From positions 62,001 through 126,000 of the forward strand of contig NZ_AXAS01000030.1 of assembly GCF_000472925.1 (NCBI RefSeq): a DNA stretch of 64,000 bases, in the 5' to 3' direction. The position numbers and the translations under genes are program-made. A model generated the notes under the pieces. It was given only the letters and a program-made list of their open reading frames with translations, was not told the origin of the DNA and ran no database searches. Positions 24,813 to 32,595 of the stretch are shown here, one piece after another (the first letter of the stretch is position 1; every line of letters begins with the position of its first letter). The stretch is from Bradyrhizobium sp. Ec3.3 (lineage in GTDB: Bacteria > Pseudomonadota > Alphaproteobacteria > Rhizobiales > Xanthobacteraceae).

Positions 24813-27002
24813 GTGCACGCCACAACCCTGCCGCTCTTTCAGTTGTTCGCACCGACGCTGTGCCTGTTCGCGGTGATGTACTTCCTGGCTCCGACCTTGC
24901 CGCTTGGTCGCGCCTGGGCGCGCGTTGCGATCTTTGTCACGGTCTGGCTCGTCGTTGCCCGTTACCTCGAATGGCGCATCTTCGCCACGGTGCTGCCGGC
25001 AAGCGGCGAGTGGTACGAGGTTGGCTGGATATGGTTCTGTCTCTTCGTCGAGCTCTTGACCTTCGCTGACCAGTTTATTCTCTACCTGACGTTCCTTCGC
25101 AGAACCGATCGCCGCGGCGAAGCCGATCAGCACGAACGTCGACTGCGTGGTCTGCCGAACGACGCGCTGCCCTCGGTCGATGTCTTCATTCCCACCTACG
25201 ACGAGCCACTCGAGGTGCTGGAGAAGACCATCACGGGTGCACTGTGCCTGGATTATCCAAACTTCCAGGTCTGGGTTCTGGATGACGGCCGCAGGCCCTG
25301 GCTCAGGCAACTCTGCGAGCACAAGGGTGCAGGCTACCTCACGCGCGCCGACCAAGCCAATGCCAAGGCCGGCAATATCAATCACGCGCTGACGAAATCG
25401 AATGGCGAGTTTTTCGTGATCTTCGATGCGGACTTCGTTCCGCAGCGCAATTTCCTCATGCGCACGATTGGCTTCTTTGCCGATCCAAGGATCGGGATCG
25501 TTCAGATCCCTCACACCTTCTACAACGAGGATCCGATGCAGGCGAATCTCGGCCTGCACAGGGGATTGCCGGACGAGCAGCGGTTCTTCTTCGATTCCAT
25601 CATGCCGGCCCGCGACGGCTGGGATGGTGCCTTCTGTTGCGGTTCCAACTCCGTCACGCGTCGTGCGGCGCTGCGCTCCGTGGGCGATGCGTTGCCGACC
25701 CAGTCCATCACAGAAGACATTCTGCTGACGATGGTGCTGCTGCGCAAAGGGTATATCACACGGTATCTCAGCGAACCGCTTGCGATTGGATTGGCGCCGG
25801 AAAGCCTCACAGCCTTCTTCGTGCAACGGAAACGGTGGGCCCGTGGTGCAATCCAGACCTTGTATCTCGGCGACGGCCCCCTTGGCCCTGGTCTAAGCTT
25901 GATGCATCGGCTGCTGTTCTTTCCGACCCATTGGCTCTCGATGGGCCTGCGGGCGCTGATGGTCGTGGTGGTTCCCATCGTGTTCATGTGGACTGGCATC
26001 ACGCCCGTCATCGACGTTACGCCGGAGTCAGTCTTCTACTATCTGTTCCCCGCGATCCTGGCGCTGAACGGAGGCATCTCCTGCTTTGCGCCACACGAAC
26101 ATTTCCCGCTCGCCGCCCAGGTCTCGGCGACTATCCAGAGCTTCAAGCTTCTCCCGGTTGTGCTCGCGACGCTGCTCAAGCCGAAAGGACATGTGTTCAA
26201 GGTAACCCCTAAGGGGACTGCCGCGCGGCGCGTGAGCTACGCCAGCGAAATATTCTGGCCGGCGGCAATCCTCATGGCGCTGACGGTTGTCGGACTTGTC
26301 CTGAACACGATCCCCGAATGGCGGGTGATCGATCACCCGGCTGCATTGCCGATGGTCGCCTTCTGGTCCGTGGTCAACGTTGTGGTGCTCTTTTTCGTTT
26401 GCATGACCTCTCTCCAGGCGCGCATGCCGCGGGGCGAGGAACGCTTCGTGATCGACGAGCCGATCTTGATCAGGACCGCGACCGGGGAGCGGCTGTCTGG
26501 TCGGGTCAAGGATGTCTCTTTGTCCGGCGCCGGCATTCTTCTCGATTGCGATGCCAACTCTCTTCCTGGCCGTGGAGCATCGCTGCACGTCCATGTCGCA
26601 CAAATAGGCTGGATCGACGCGAGCGTCATGCAGCAAAGGGGACAATTCGTCGGGGTGCAGTTCGCCTTGCCACCGTCGCTCGAGCGGGACCTGCTGATCC
26701 GGAAGCTGTTTACCGGTGCCTTTCTGAGGAAGAACAATGCCGTCGCCTGTTCGGTGAACAGGGCGATGCTCAAGAACATCTGGCTCATGCACACGCCGTT
26801 GCCGAGCCTGATCGCAGGCGGCGCGAAACCGGTGCCGCCGGCCGAGCGCCTGCCGGCAGAGAGTCTGGTCATTCGACCCCGACCGCCGGCCGACGATTGG
26901 GGACGTCTTGCCGGAGTTCGAAGCGTGCATCCGACAGGTTTCGCCGAACCCGGGATGGGCCGAGTGGCCGGCACGGCGCTCGAGGCCATCGAGCTGACTT
27001 GA
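24813..27002 (+). CDS. BcsA-like processive glycan synthase with PilZ domain
   Basis: 729 residues, an inner-membrane family 2 synthase. Membrane helices flank a catalytic domain with FIPTYDE (126-131), DDG (157-159), DAD (205-207), TED (300-302) and QRKRW (338-342), the full processive beta-glucan synthase set. The gating-loop motif KVTPKG is at 463-468. After the last helix, a PilZ domain carries both cyclic-di-GMP contacts: RGEER (540-544) and DVSLSG (567-572). It should therefore polymerise a beta-glycan from a UDP-sugar and push it through the membrane only when c-di-GMP is high. Cellulose, mixed-linkage glucan or another product are possible. No bcsB/bcsZ are nearby. Confidence 0.92.
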   Translation: MHATTLPLFQLFAPTLCLFAVMYFLAPTLPLGRAWARVAIFVTVWLVVARYLEWRIFATVLPASGEWYEVGWIWFCLFVELLTFADQFILYLTFLRRTDRRGEADQHERRLRGLPNDALPSVDVFIPTYDEPLEVLEKTITGALCLDYPNFQVWVLDDGRRPWLRQLCEHKGAGYLTRADQANAKAGNINHALTKSNGEFFVIFDADFVPQRNFLMRTIGFFADPRIGIVQIPHTFYNEDPMQANLGLHRGLPDEQRFFFDSIMPARDGWDGAFCCGSNSVTRRAALRSVGDALPTQSITEDILLTMVLLRKGYITRYLSEPLAIGLAPESLTAFFVQRKRWARGAIQTLYLGDGPLGPGLSLMHRLLFFPTHWLSMGLRALMVVVVPIVFMWTGITPVIDVTPESVFYYLFPAILALNGGISCFAPHEHFPLAAQVSATIQSFKLLPVVLATLLKPKGHVFKVTPKGTAARRVSYASEIFWPAAILMALTVVGLVLNTIPEWRVIDHPAALPMVAFWSVVNVVVLFFVCMTSLQARMPRGEERFVIDEPILIRTATGERLSGRVKDVSLSGAGILLDCDANSLPGRGASLHVHVAQIGWIDASVMQQRGQFVGVQFALPPSLERDLLIRKLFTGAFLRKNNAVACSVNRAMLKNIWLMHTPLPSLIAGGAKPVPPAERLPAESLVIRPRPPADDWGRLAGVRSVHPTGFAEPGMGRVAGTALEAIELT

Positions 27003-27271
27003 TGCTGTGACCGTTCCCTGCTGTTCGAACGTGCAGGGGTTCCGGGGGAGGAAGCCTCTCTTGACTGATCACCGCAGCGATCTTCGCCAAAGCGGGCGCA
27101 ATCGCCTTGTGATGTCAGGGCAAGTGATCGCGTGGACCGGCTCGATACGGGCTTGAATGGCAACTTGAGCGCGGTGCTATTGGGGCGCGACAGACGCCCT
27201 CCGCGCGATCAACTCGCGGGGCGCCGCTGTTCGATCCCGTGCCGAAATGCGGCGCCCCGAACCTCGCGCGC

Positions 27272-27610
27272 TCACATCAGCGCGTATTGCTTGCGTTCGC
27301 GCTTCGCCAACAGTGGCAGCGCCTGGCCTGCGATGTGGGCCTTGAAATGCGCGCTCTCCTGGTGCGCCTTGAACGCCGCCTCGTCGCGGAACAGCTCATA
27401 GAACAGGAACTGCGCCGGATCGTCGGTCGCGCGGCTGATCAGGAACAGTTTGACGCCGGGCTCGCTTTGCGCAGCGGGGAGAAAGTCGCGCAGGATCCCG
27501 GCAATCGTGTCGGCCTGCCCCTCCTTGGCTTCCCATTGCGCCACGACCAGAAGGCCGCCGCCGCGGGTCGCTTCGCCGATCGACCGCTCGTTCATTGCTG
27601 GCTGGTTCAT
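27272..27610 (-). CDS. Putative quinol monooxygenase (ABM domain)
   Basis: 112 residues, one antibiotic-biosynthesis-monooxygenase (ABM/YgiN-like) domain. VVAQWEAKEGQADTIAGILR opens the ferredoxin-like fold. FYELFRDEAAFKAHQESAHF contains the conserved H pair, and the protein ends ALPLLAKRERKQYALM. YgiN-type proteins oxidise quinols in the cytoplasm without cofactor. The start at 27610 has AAGGAG upstream and is preferred to a longer frame. It lies between the glycan synthase and glcE, opposite in direction to both. Confidence 0.9.
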   Translation of the reverse strand: MNQPAMNERSIGEATRGGGLLVVAQWEAKEGQADTIAGILRDFLPAAQSEPGVKLFLISRATDDPAQFLFYELFRDEAAFKAHQESAHFKAHIAGQALPLLAKRERKQYALM

Positions 27611-27880
27611 GGTGGAACTCCTTGTTTTGCAAGCTCCCGGTCGCACGCGTCATTTTGCGACACTGCGAGGGGACAATTCGACAGATAGCGAACTTTGTAC
27701 GGAGATGATTCGATATAGACCGAAGTAAGGATGCTGCGCGGAATGGCCGGGCAAGCTGCTTTTCGCGGGTCGGGAGCAGGAGCGTCGTCACCTGCCGCAA
27801 CGCGTCGAGGCCCGAACTGCCTCGCGACCTCGCCATGCCAAATTTGATTTCCGACGCGAATTTCGCTACCGCCTCTTCCC

Positions 27881-29116
27881 GTGGATACGCTCAAGGTCAG
27901 AGACGCCAAAGACGTCGAAGAGGTGGTGCGCGCGGCAATTGCCAATGAGCAGCCGCTCGAGATCATCGGCCATGGCACGAGGCGCAGCATCGGCCATGTG
28001 ATGGCGACCAACGCCGTGCTCGACGTCTCCGCGCTGAACGCGGTCACTTCCTATGAGCCCAACGAGCTGATCATCACGCTCCAGGCCGGCGCACCGCTGG
28101 CTGACGTGCTGTCGCTGATCGATGCCAAGAACCAGCAATTCGCCTTCGAGCCGATGAACACTGCGCCCCTGCTGGGGACGCCCGGGCTCGGCACCATCGG
28201 CGGCATGATCGCGGCGGGTCTCGCCGGGCCGCGCCGCATCAAGGCCGGCGGTGCCCGCGACCATCTGCTCGGCGCGCACGCCGTCTCCGGCTTCGGCGAC
28301 AGTTTCAAGACCGGCGGCAAGGTGGTGAAGAACGTCACCGGCTACGATCTCTGCAAGCTGCTCGCCGGTTCCTGGGGCACGCTCTCGGTCATGACCGAGG
28401 TGACGCTGAAGGTCATGCCGAAGCCGGAGAGCGAGCGGACGCTGCTGCTGCGGGGGCTGGACGATGCGACCGCCAACAAGGCCATGACCGCGGCGCTCGG
28501 CTCGCCCTTCGACGTATCGGGCGGGGCGCATCTGCCGAAATCCGCTTTCCGGGAGAGAACCGAAGGGCTCGGCGACATCGCCACTCAGGGCGAGGCACTC
28601 ACCGTGCTGCGGCTGGAGGGCATCACCGCCTCGGCCACCCACCGCGCCGTTTCGCTGCGCGAGGCGCTCGCGCCATTCGGAACCGCCTCCATCGTGGAGG
28701 ATGCCGCCTCGGCCGCATTGTGGACTGCGATCCGGGACGTGCTGCCGTTCGCGGCCGATGGCGCGCTTGGCGCCTGGCCCGTGTGGCGGATCGTCTGTCC
28801 GCCGGCCTCTGGCGCCGCGGTTGGCCGGCAGCTCGCGCGGGACACCGGCGGCGACGTGATCTACGACTGGGGCGGCGGGCTGATCTGGGCGGCGATGCCG
28901 CCGAAGGGCGATGCGCAAGCCGCCATCGTGCGCCAGCGCGCGGAGGCCGTCGGCGGGCACGCCATGCTGGTCCGGGCGCCCGAAGTGGTGCGGCGCAATG
29001 TGGACGTGTTCCATCCGCAAGCGCCTGGTGTGGCCGCGCTCAGCGAGCGGGTTCGCGTCAGCTTCGATCCGAAGACCATCCTCAATCGCGGGCGCTTGAT
29101 GCGGGGCGAGGCATGA
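27881..29116 (+). CDS. glcE: Glycolate oxidase subunit GlcE (FAD-binding)
   Basis: 411 residues from a GTG start. It has a single FAD-binding type 4 domain: FEPMNTAPLLGTPGLGTIGG and KTGGKVVKNVTGYDLCKLLA hold the flavin-binding glycine stretches. GlcE is smaller than GlcD and supplies the second flavin of the glycolate oxidase complex. Its last bases overlap the start of glcF (ATGA), so translation of the two is coupled. It is preceded by a 270-base gap and has its own promoter or depends on read-through, because glcD is 6 kb away. Confidence 0.95.
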   Translation: MDTLKVRDAKDVEEVVRAAIANEQPLEIIGHGTRRSIGHVMATNAVLDVSALNAVTSYEPNELIITLQAGAPLADVLSLIDAKNQQFAFEPMNTAPLLGTPGLGTIGGMIAAGLAGPRRIKAGGARDHLLGAHAVSGFGDSFKTGGKVVKNVTGYDLCKLLAGSWGTLSVMTEVTLKVMPKPESERTLLLRGLDDATANKAMTAALGSPFDVSGGAHLPKSAFRERTEGLGDIATQGEALTVLRLEGITASATHRAVSLREALAPFGTASIVEDAASAALWTAIRDVLPFAADGALGAWPVWRIVCPPASGAAVGRQLARDTGGDVIYDWGGGLIWAAMPPKGDAQAAIVRQRAEAVGGHAMLVRAPEVVRRNVDVFHPQAPGVAALSERVRVSFDPKTILNRGRLMRGEA

Positions 29117-30426
29117 AGACCGAATTCTCGCTCACCCAGCTCGCCGATCCCGACATCGCGGAAGCCGACAAGATCCTGCGCGCCTGCGTGCATTGCGGCT
29201 TCTGCACCGCGACCTGTCCGACCTACGTGCTGCTCGGCGACGAGCTCGATAGCCCGCGCGGCCGCATCTACCTGATCAAGGAGATGCTGGAGAAGGACCA
29301 GGCGCCGACCTCAGAGGTCGTCAAGCATGTCGACCGCTGCCTGTCCTGCCTTGCCTGCATGACCACGTGCCCGTCCGGGGTGAACTACATGCACCTCGTC
29401 GACCAGGCCCGGGTCCGGATCGAACAGCGTTACGAGCGGCCGCTTGCCGAGCGGCTGCTGCGCACCGTGCTGGCGTTCGTCCTGCCCGACCCGCAGCGCT
29501 TTCGCGTCAGCATGTCGCTGGCGCGGCTTGCCCGGCCGTTCACGGCTTTGCTGCCGACGCCGCGGCCGTCGGCCACCCCTGGCCTCACGCAGCGGATCAA
29601 GGCGATGCTGGCGCTTGCGCCGGACCGGCTGCCGGCGCCAGGGCCCGCTGCTGGCAGCGTCTTTGCGCCGCTCGGCAAGCGCCGGGGGCGGGTCGCCCTG
29701 CTCCAGGGCTGCGCCCAGCAGGTGCTGGCGCCGCGGATCAACCAGGCTGCCATCAACCTCCTGACCCGCCACGGCATCGAGGTCGTGCTGGTCCGGGACG
29801 AACAATGCTGCGGCGCTCTGACCCATCACCTCGGTCGTGACGACGACGCGCTCGCGCGGGCGCGGGCGAACGTCGCGGCCTGGCGTCGCGAGGCGGCAAA
29901 GGATGGTCTCGATGCCATCCTGGTGACGACGTCCGGCTGCGGCACGGTCATCAAGGACTACGGCTATCTCCTGCGCGAGGACCGCGACTTCGCGAGCGAT
30001 GCGGCCAATGTCTCCGCGCTCGCCAAGGACATCACGGAGTATGTCGCGGGCCTTGCGCTTCAGCCGTTGAGGCGACACGACGACATCGTCGTCGCCTATC
30101 ATTCGGCTTGTTCACTGCAGCACGGGCAGAAAATCACTGCGCTTCCGAAAGAATTGCTTTCCAAGAACGGATTCGTGGTGAAAGATATCCCCGAGAGCCA
30201 TTTGTGTTGCGGTTCGGCGGGGACCTACAACATTCTCCAGCCCGACCTTGCGGGCAGGTTGCGCGATCGCAAGGTCGCCAACATCGCGAGCGTCAAGCCG
30301 GACATGATTGCCGCAGGCAATATCGGCTGCATGGTGCAGATTGCCAGCGGCACATCAGTGCCGGTCGTGCACACGATTGAGCTTCTCGATTGGGCGACGG
30401 GCGGTGCGCAGCCGGCATTGAACTAG
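29113..30426 (+). CDS. glcF: Glycolate oxidase iron-sulfur subunit GlcF
   Basis: 437 residues. Two [4Fe-4S] ferredoxin motifs are clear: C25-x2-C-x2-C-x3-C35 (CVHCGFCTATCPTY) and C76-x2-C-x2-C-x3-C86 (CLSCLACMTTCPSG). Two CCG domains follow, marked by EQCCGAL and LCCGSAGTYN. GlcF takes electrons from the flavin subunits and delivers them to the membrane quinone pool. The start at 29113 is chosen from the conserved N-terminus and the four-base overlap with glcE; a longer upstream frame is a GC artefact. Confidence 0.96.
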   Translation: MKTEFSLTQLADPDIAEADKILRACVHCGFCTATCPTYVLLGDELDSPRGRIYLIKEMLEKDQAPTSEVVKHVDRCLSCLACMTTCPSGVNYMHLVDQARVRIEQRYERPLAERLLRTVLAFVLPDPQRFRVSMSLARLARPFTALLPTPRPSATPGLTQRIKAMLALAPDRLPAPGPAAGSVFAPLGKRRGRVALLQGCAQQVLAPRINQAAINLLTRHGIEVVLVRDEQCCGALTHHLGRDDDALARARANVAAWRREAAKDGLDAILVTTSGCGTVIKDYGYLLREDRDFASDAANVSALAKDITEYVAGLALQPLRRHDDIVVAYHSACSLQHGQKITALPKELLSKNGFVVKDIPESHLCCGSAGTYNILQPDLAGRLRDRKVANIASVKPDMIAAGNIGCMVQIASGTSVPVVHTIELLDWATGGAQPALN

Positions 30427-30516
30427 TCGAATTAAGCTAGCCGACTGCGCCGCGCCCGGAGGTGGACGACTGAAGGCCCGATCGACCATTGGTTCGGCGG
30501 CAACAGGAGGATCACG

Positions 30517-30882
30517 ATGGCGAAAGCGAAGAAGAAGAAAAGCAAGAAGGCCAAAAAGGCCAAGAAGGCCGTAGCGGCGAAGAAGAAGACCGCGAAGAAG
30601 GCCGGCAAGAAGAAATCGGCCAAGAGGTCGGCGAAGAAATCCGCCAAGAAGGTAGCGAAGAAATCGGCAAAGAAGGCCGCACCGAAGAAGGCAGCCAAGA
30701 CGGCCGCAAAGAAATCCGCGAAGAAGGCGGCTCCCAAGAAGAGCGCGAAGAAGGCGGCGCCGGCCCCCAAGCCAGCGGCCCCCGTGGAAGCTCCCGCTCC
30801 CGAGCCCGCACCGGAGGCGAGCTGGGCGACCCCGTCGTCCACCGGCGACAGCTCGTCGGCTTCGGCCGAAGGGCAGGGCTAG
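30517..30882 (+). CDS. Histone H1-like lysine/alanine-rich protein
   Basis: 121 residues. The first two thirds are almost entirely K, A and S, organised as repeats of KKSAKKAA and KKAAPKK, and the last third is proline/alanine-rich and acidic. This resembles the AlgP/histone H1-like C-terminal proteins of bacteria that bind DNA nonspecifically and compact or regulate it. An AGGAGG site precedes the ATG. It stands alone, after glcF, and ends before a strong terminator. Low complexity means homology must be read with care. Confidence 0.88.
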   Translation: MAKAKKKKSKKAKKAKKAVAAKKKTAKKAGKKKSAKRSAKKSAKKVAKKSAKKAAPKKAAKTAAKKSAKKAAPKKSAKKAAPAPKPAAPVEAPAPEPAPEASWATPSSTGDSSSASAEGQG

Positions 30883-31265
30883 CTCCCACTTTCGTCCTCC
30901 AAGACGATCAGCAATCCGGAAGGCCGCGGCGGCGACGCTGCGGCCTTTTTGCATCGACCGAAGCCGAGCCGAATCGCCGGGAAGCCTATTCGTGGCGGCC
31001 AAGCCTCAGCCGGGCAATCTCCCCGTAGCATCACGGACGTCAGGTGCACTCGGGTGCGAATAATTGTGTTCGAGATGCAACACACGCCGACAACCTTTCG
31101 CGAAATCGCCATAACGCCCAAAAAGTCGGCAGATGCTCGTGTTTTTTGCTTCACCGGCCGATCTCCACGCTCCAGATTGCGGCGGTTACGAGTTTTTCAG
31201 TCAGGGTCGCATGCCCCCGGGGGCGCCGGGATCGGACTGGCCTTAAGAAGGTGATGGGGAACGAA
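30883..31265. other. Terminator and promoter region upstream of the porin
   Basis: 383 bases. It begins with the terminator at 30920-30950 and should contain the promoter and leader of the strongly expressed-looking porin gene. Open frames across it have no good start. A C/G-rich tract (about 31207-31235) lies just before the porin ribosome-binding site and may form leader structure. Confidence 0.45.
30920..30950 (+). terminator. Rho-independent terminator after the histone-like gene
   Basis: AAGGCCGC and GCGGCCTT pair around a GC-rich loop, followed directly by a run of T. It lies 38 bases after the stop. Confidence 0.85.
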
Positions 31266-32276
31266 ATGAAAAAAGTGGCTTTGTTGGCAACGGCGCTGGC
31301 AATGGTGACGGGTTCGGCTCTGGCGGCAGACATGCCGGTGAAGGCTGTGAAGGCTCCTCCGCCGCCCGCCTTTGACCCCTGGGATGTCGCCTTCGGCGGC
31401 GGCATCATGAGCGACTACATCTTCCGCGGCATCACCCAGTCGAACCACAAGCCGTCGGTCACGGCCTATTTCGAGCCGCGCTACAACGTCACCAAGGACC
31501 TGCAGCTCTATGTCGGCGTGTCCGGTGAGAGCATCTCCTTCCCGAACCGCGCCGCGGCCGAGATCGACGTCTACGGCGGTATCCGCCCGACCTTCGGCGC
31601 ATTCGCCTTCGACATCGGCGTCTGGGGCTACCTGTATCCGGGTGGCAGCTGCTTCTTCGGCGCGCCCGGCATCGACTTCGCCGGCAACTTCCAGGGCGCC
31701 GAGTGCGCCTCGCAGGCCCTGATCAATGGCAACGTCATCAAGAAGGACCTGAGCTTCTTCGAAGTCTACGGCAAGATGACCTACACGGTGAACGATAACT
31801 GGGCGTTCGGCGTCACCGAGTACTACACCCCGAGCTACCTGAACTCGGGCGCCTGGGGCAACTACACCTCGATCACCGGCAAGTACACCGCGCCCAGCAC
31901 CATCTTCGGCTCGAGCGGCGTCGGCATGTACGTGTCGGGTGAGTTCGGCCGTCAGTGGCTCGGCACCTCCGACAGCTTCTACGGTGTGGCTGCGTTCCCG
32001 AACGGCATCAAATATGCCGACTACAACACCTGGAACGTCGGCATCGGCTTCACCTACAAGGTGTTCACGCTGGACCTGCGCTACTCCGACACCAACCTCT
32101 CCAAGGGTGACTGTAACGCCTTCACCAGCGACTTCTCGGCGCGCGGCAACATCACCGCCTCCTCCGGTACCTTCGTGACCCCGATCAATCCGTCGGGCGT
32201 CGGCTCCAACTGGTGCGGTGCTGCCGGTATCGCCAAGCTGTCGTTCGACCTGACGGCGATGACCAATCTGAAGTAA
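31266..32276 (+). CDS. TorF family putative porin
   Basis: 336 residues. A signal peptide (MKKVALLATALAMVTGSALA) precedes ADMPVKAVKAPPPPAFDPWD. The mature start VAFGGGIMSDYIFRGITQSN is the signature of the TorF/Gcw_chp family, and the rest alternates short beta-strand patterns rich in G, Y and aromatic residues, as in an outer-membrane barrel. It should form a passive channel. The ATG at 31266 is preferred over one 12 bases upstream because the signal peptide begins there. Terminators on both sides suggest a single-gene transcript. Confidence 0.9.
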   Translation: MKKVALLATALAMVTGSALAADMPVKAVKAPPPPAFDPWDVAFGGGIMSDYIFRGITQSNHKPSVTAYFEPRYNVTKDLQLYVGVSGESISFPNRAAAEIDVYGGIRPTFGAFAFDIGVWGYLYPGGSCFFGAPGIDFAGNFQGAECASQALINGNVIKKDLSFFEVYGKMTYTVNDNWAFGVTEYYTPSYLNSGAWGNYTSITGKYTAPSTIFGSSGVGMYVSGEFGRQWLGTSDSFYGVAAFPNGIKYADYNTWNVGIGFTYKVFTLDLRYSDTNLSKGDCNAFTSDFSARGNITASSGTFVTPINPSGVGSNWCGAAGIAKLSFDLTAMTNLK

Positions 32277-32297
32277 GTTCTATCCCGAGACTGACTG

Positions 32298-32328
32298 AAA
32301 GGGCGGCAGGGCAACCTGCCGCCCTTTT
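32298..32328 (+). terminator. Rho-independent terminator after the porin gene
   Basis: GGGCGGCAGG and CCTGCCGCCC form a perfect 10-bp stem with a GCAA loop, followed by TTTTGCTTTT. Confidence 0.92.
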
Positions 32329-32384
32329 GCTTTTGGGGGGAACGTGATGGGGAGAGGGGGGTATCACCGCTTCAACAAAGTTCG

Positions 32385-32590
32385 GTGTCGTCCCGCCTAG
32401 TGCGCAATTGCGCACGGGGGCGGGGACCCCTACCCGCGGGCTGCCGCTGTGGCGCGAGATATGGGTTACCAATCTTCGCCAAACACGACCCTGGGATTAT
32501 GGGTCCCGGGCTCGCGCTTCGCGCGCTCCGGGACGACGGATATTCTGCCCTCTCCCGCAAGCGGAAGAGGGAGCGCAGCGTCACTGTCGA
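32385..32590. repeat. Dispersed intergenic repeat (CGTCCCGG/TTGCGCAC type)
   Basis: Contains several short dyads: GTGCGCAATTGCGCAC, GGGTCCCGGGCTCGCGC returning as GCGCGCTCCGGGACGACG, and CTCTCCCGCAAGCGGAAGAG. Such composite, palindrome-rich blocks recur between genes in bradyrhizobia; no second full copy was seen in this window. Confidence 0.55.
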
Positions 32591-32595
32591 TGCGA

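Larger units (their letters stand above)
32277..32595. other. Intergenic region with terminator and dispersed repeat
   Basis: 319 bases between convergent genes, made up of the porin terminator and a repeat element (32385-32590). No gene is seen in it; frames running through it are extensions of the ABC gene or noise. Confidence 0.6.

Noticed and set aside
30541..30780. Tandem AAG-rich repeats as a CRISPR or simple-sequence locus
   Set aside because: They encode the lysine/alanine repeats of a histone-like protein with a good ribosome-binding site.
30949..31254. 101-codon frame in the porin leader
   Set aside because: Starts inside terminator-proximal sequence, no good start site, arginine-rich; more likely leader DNA.
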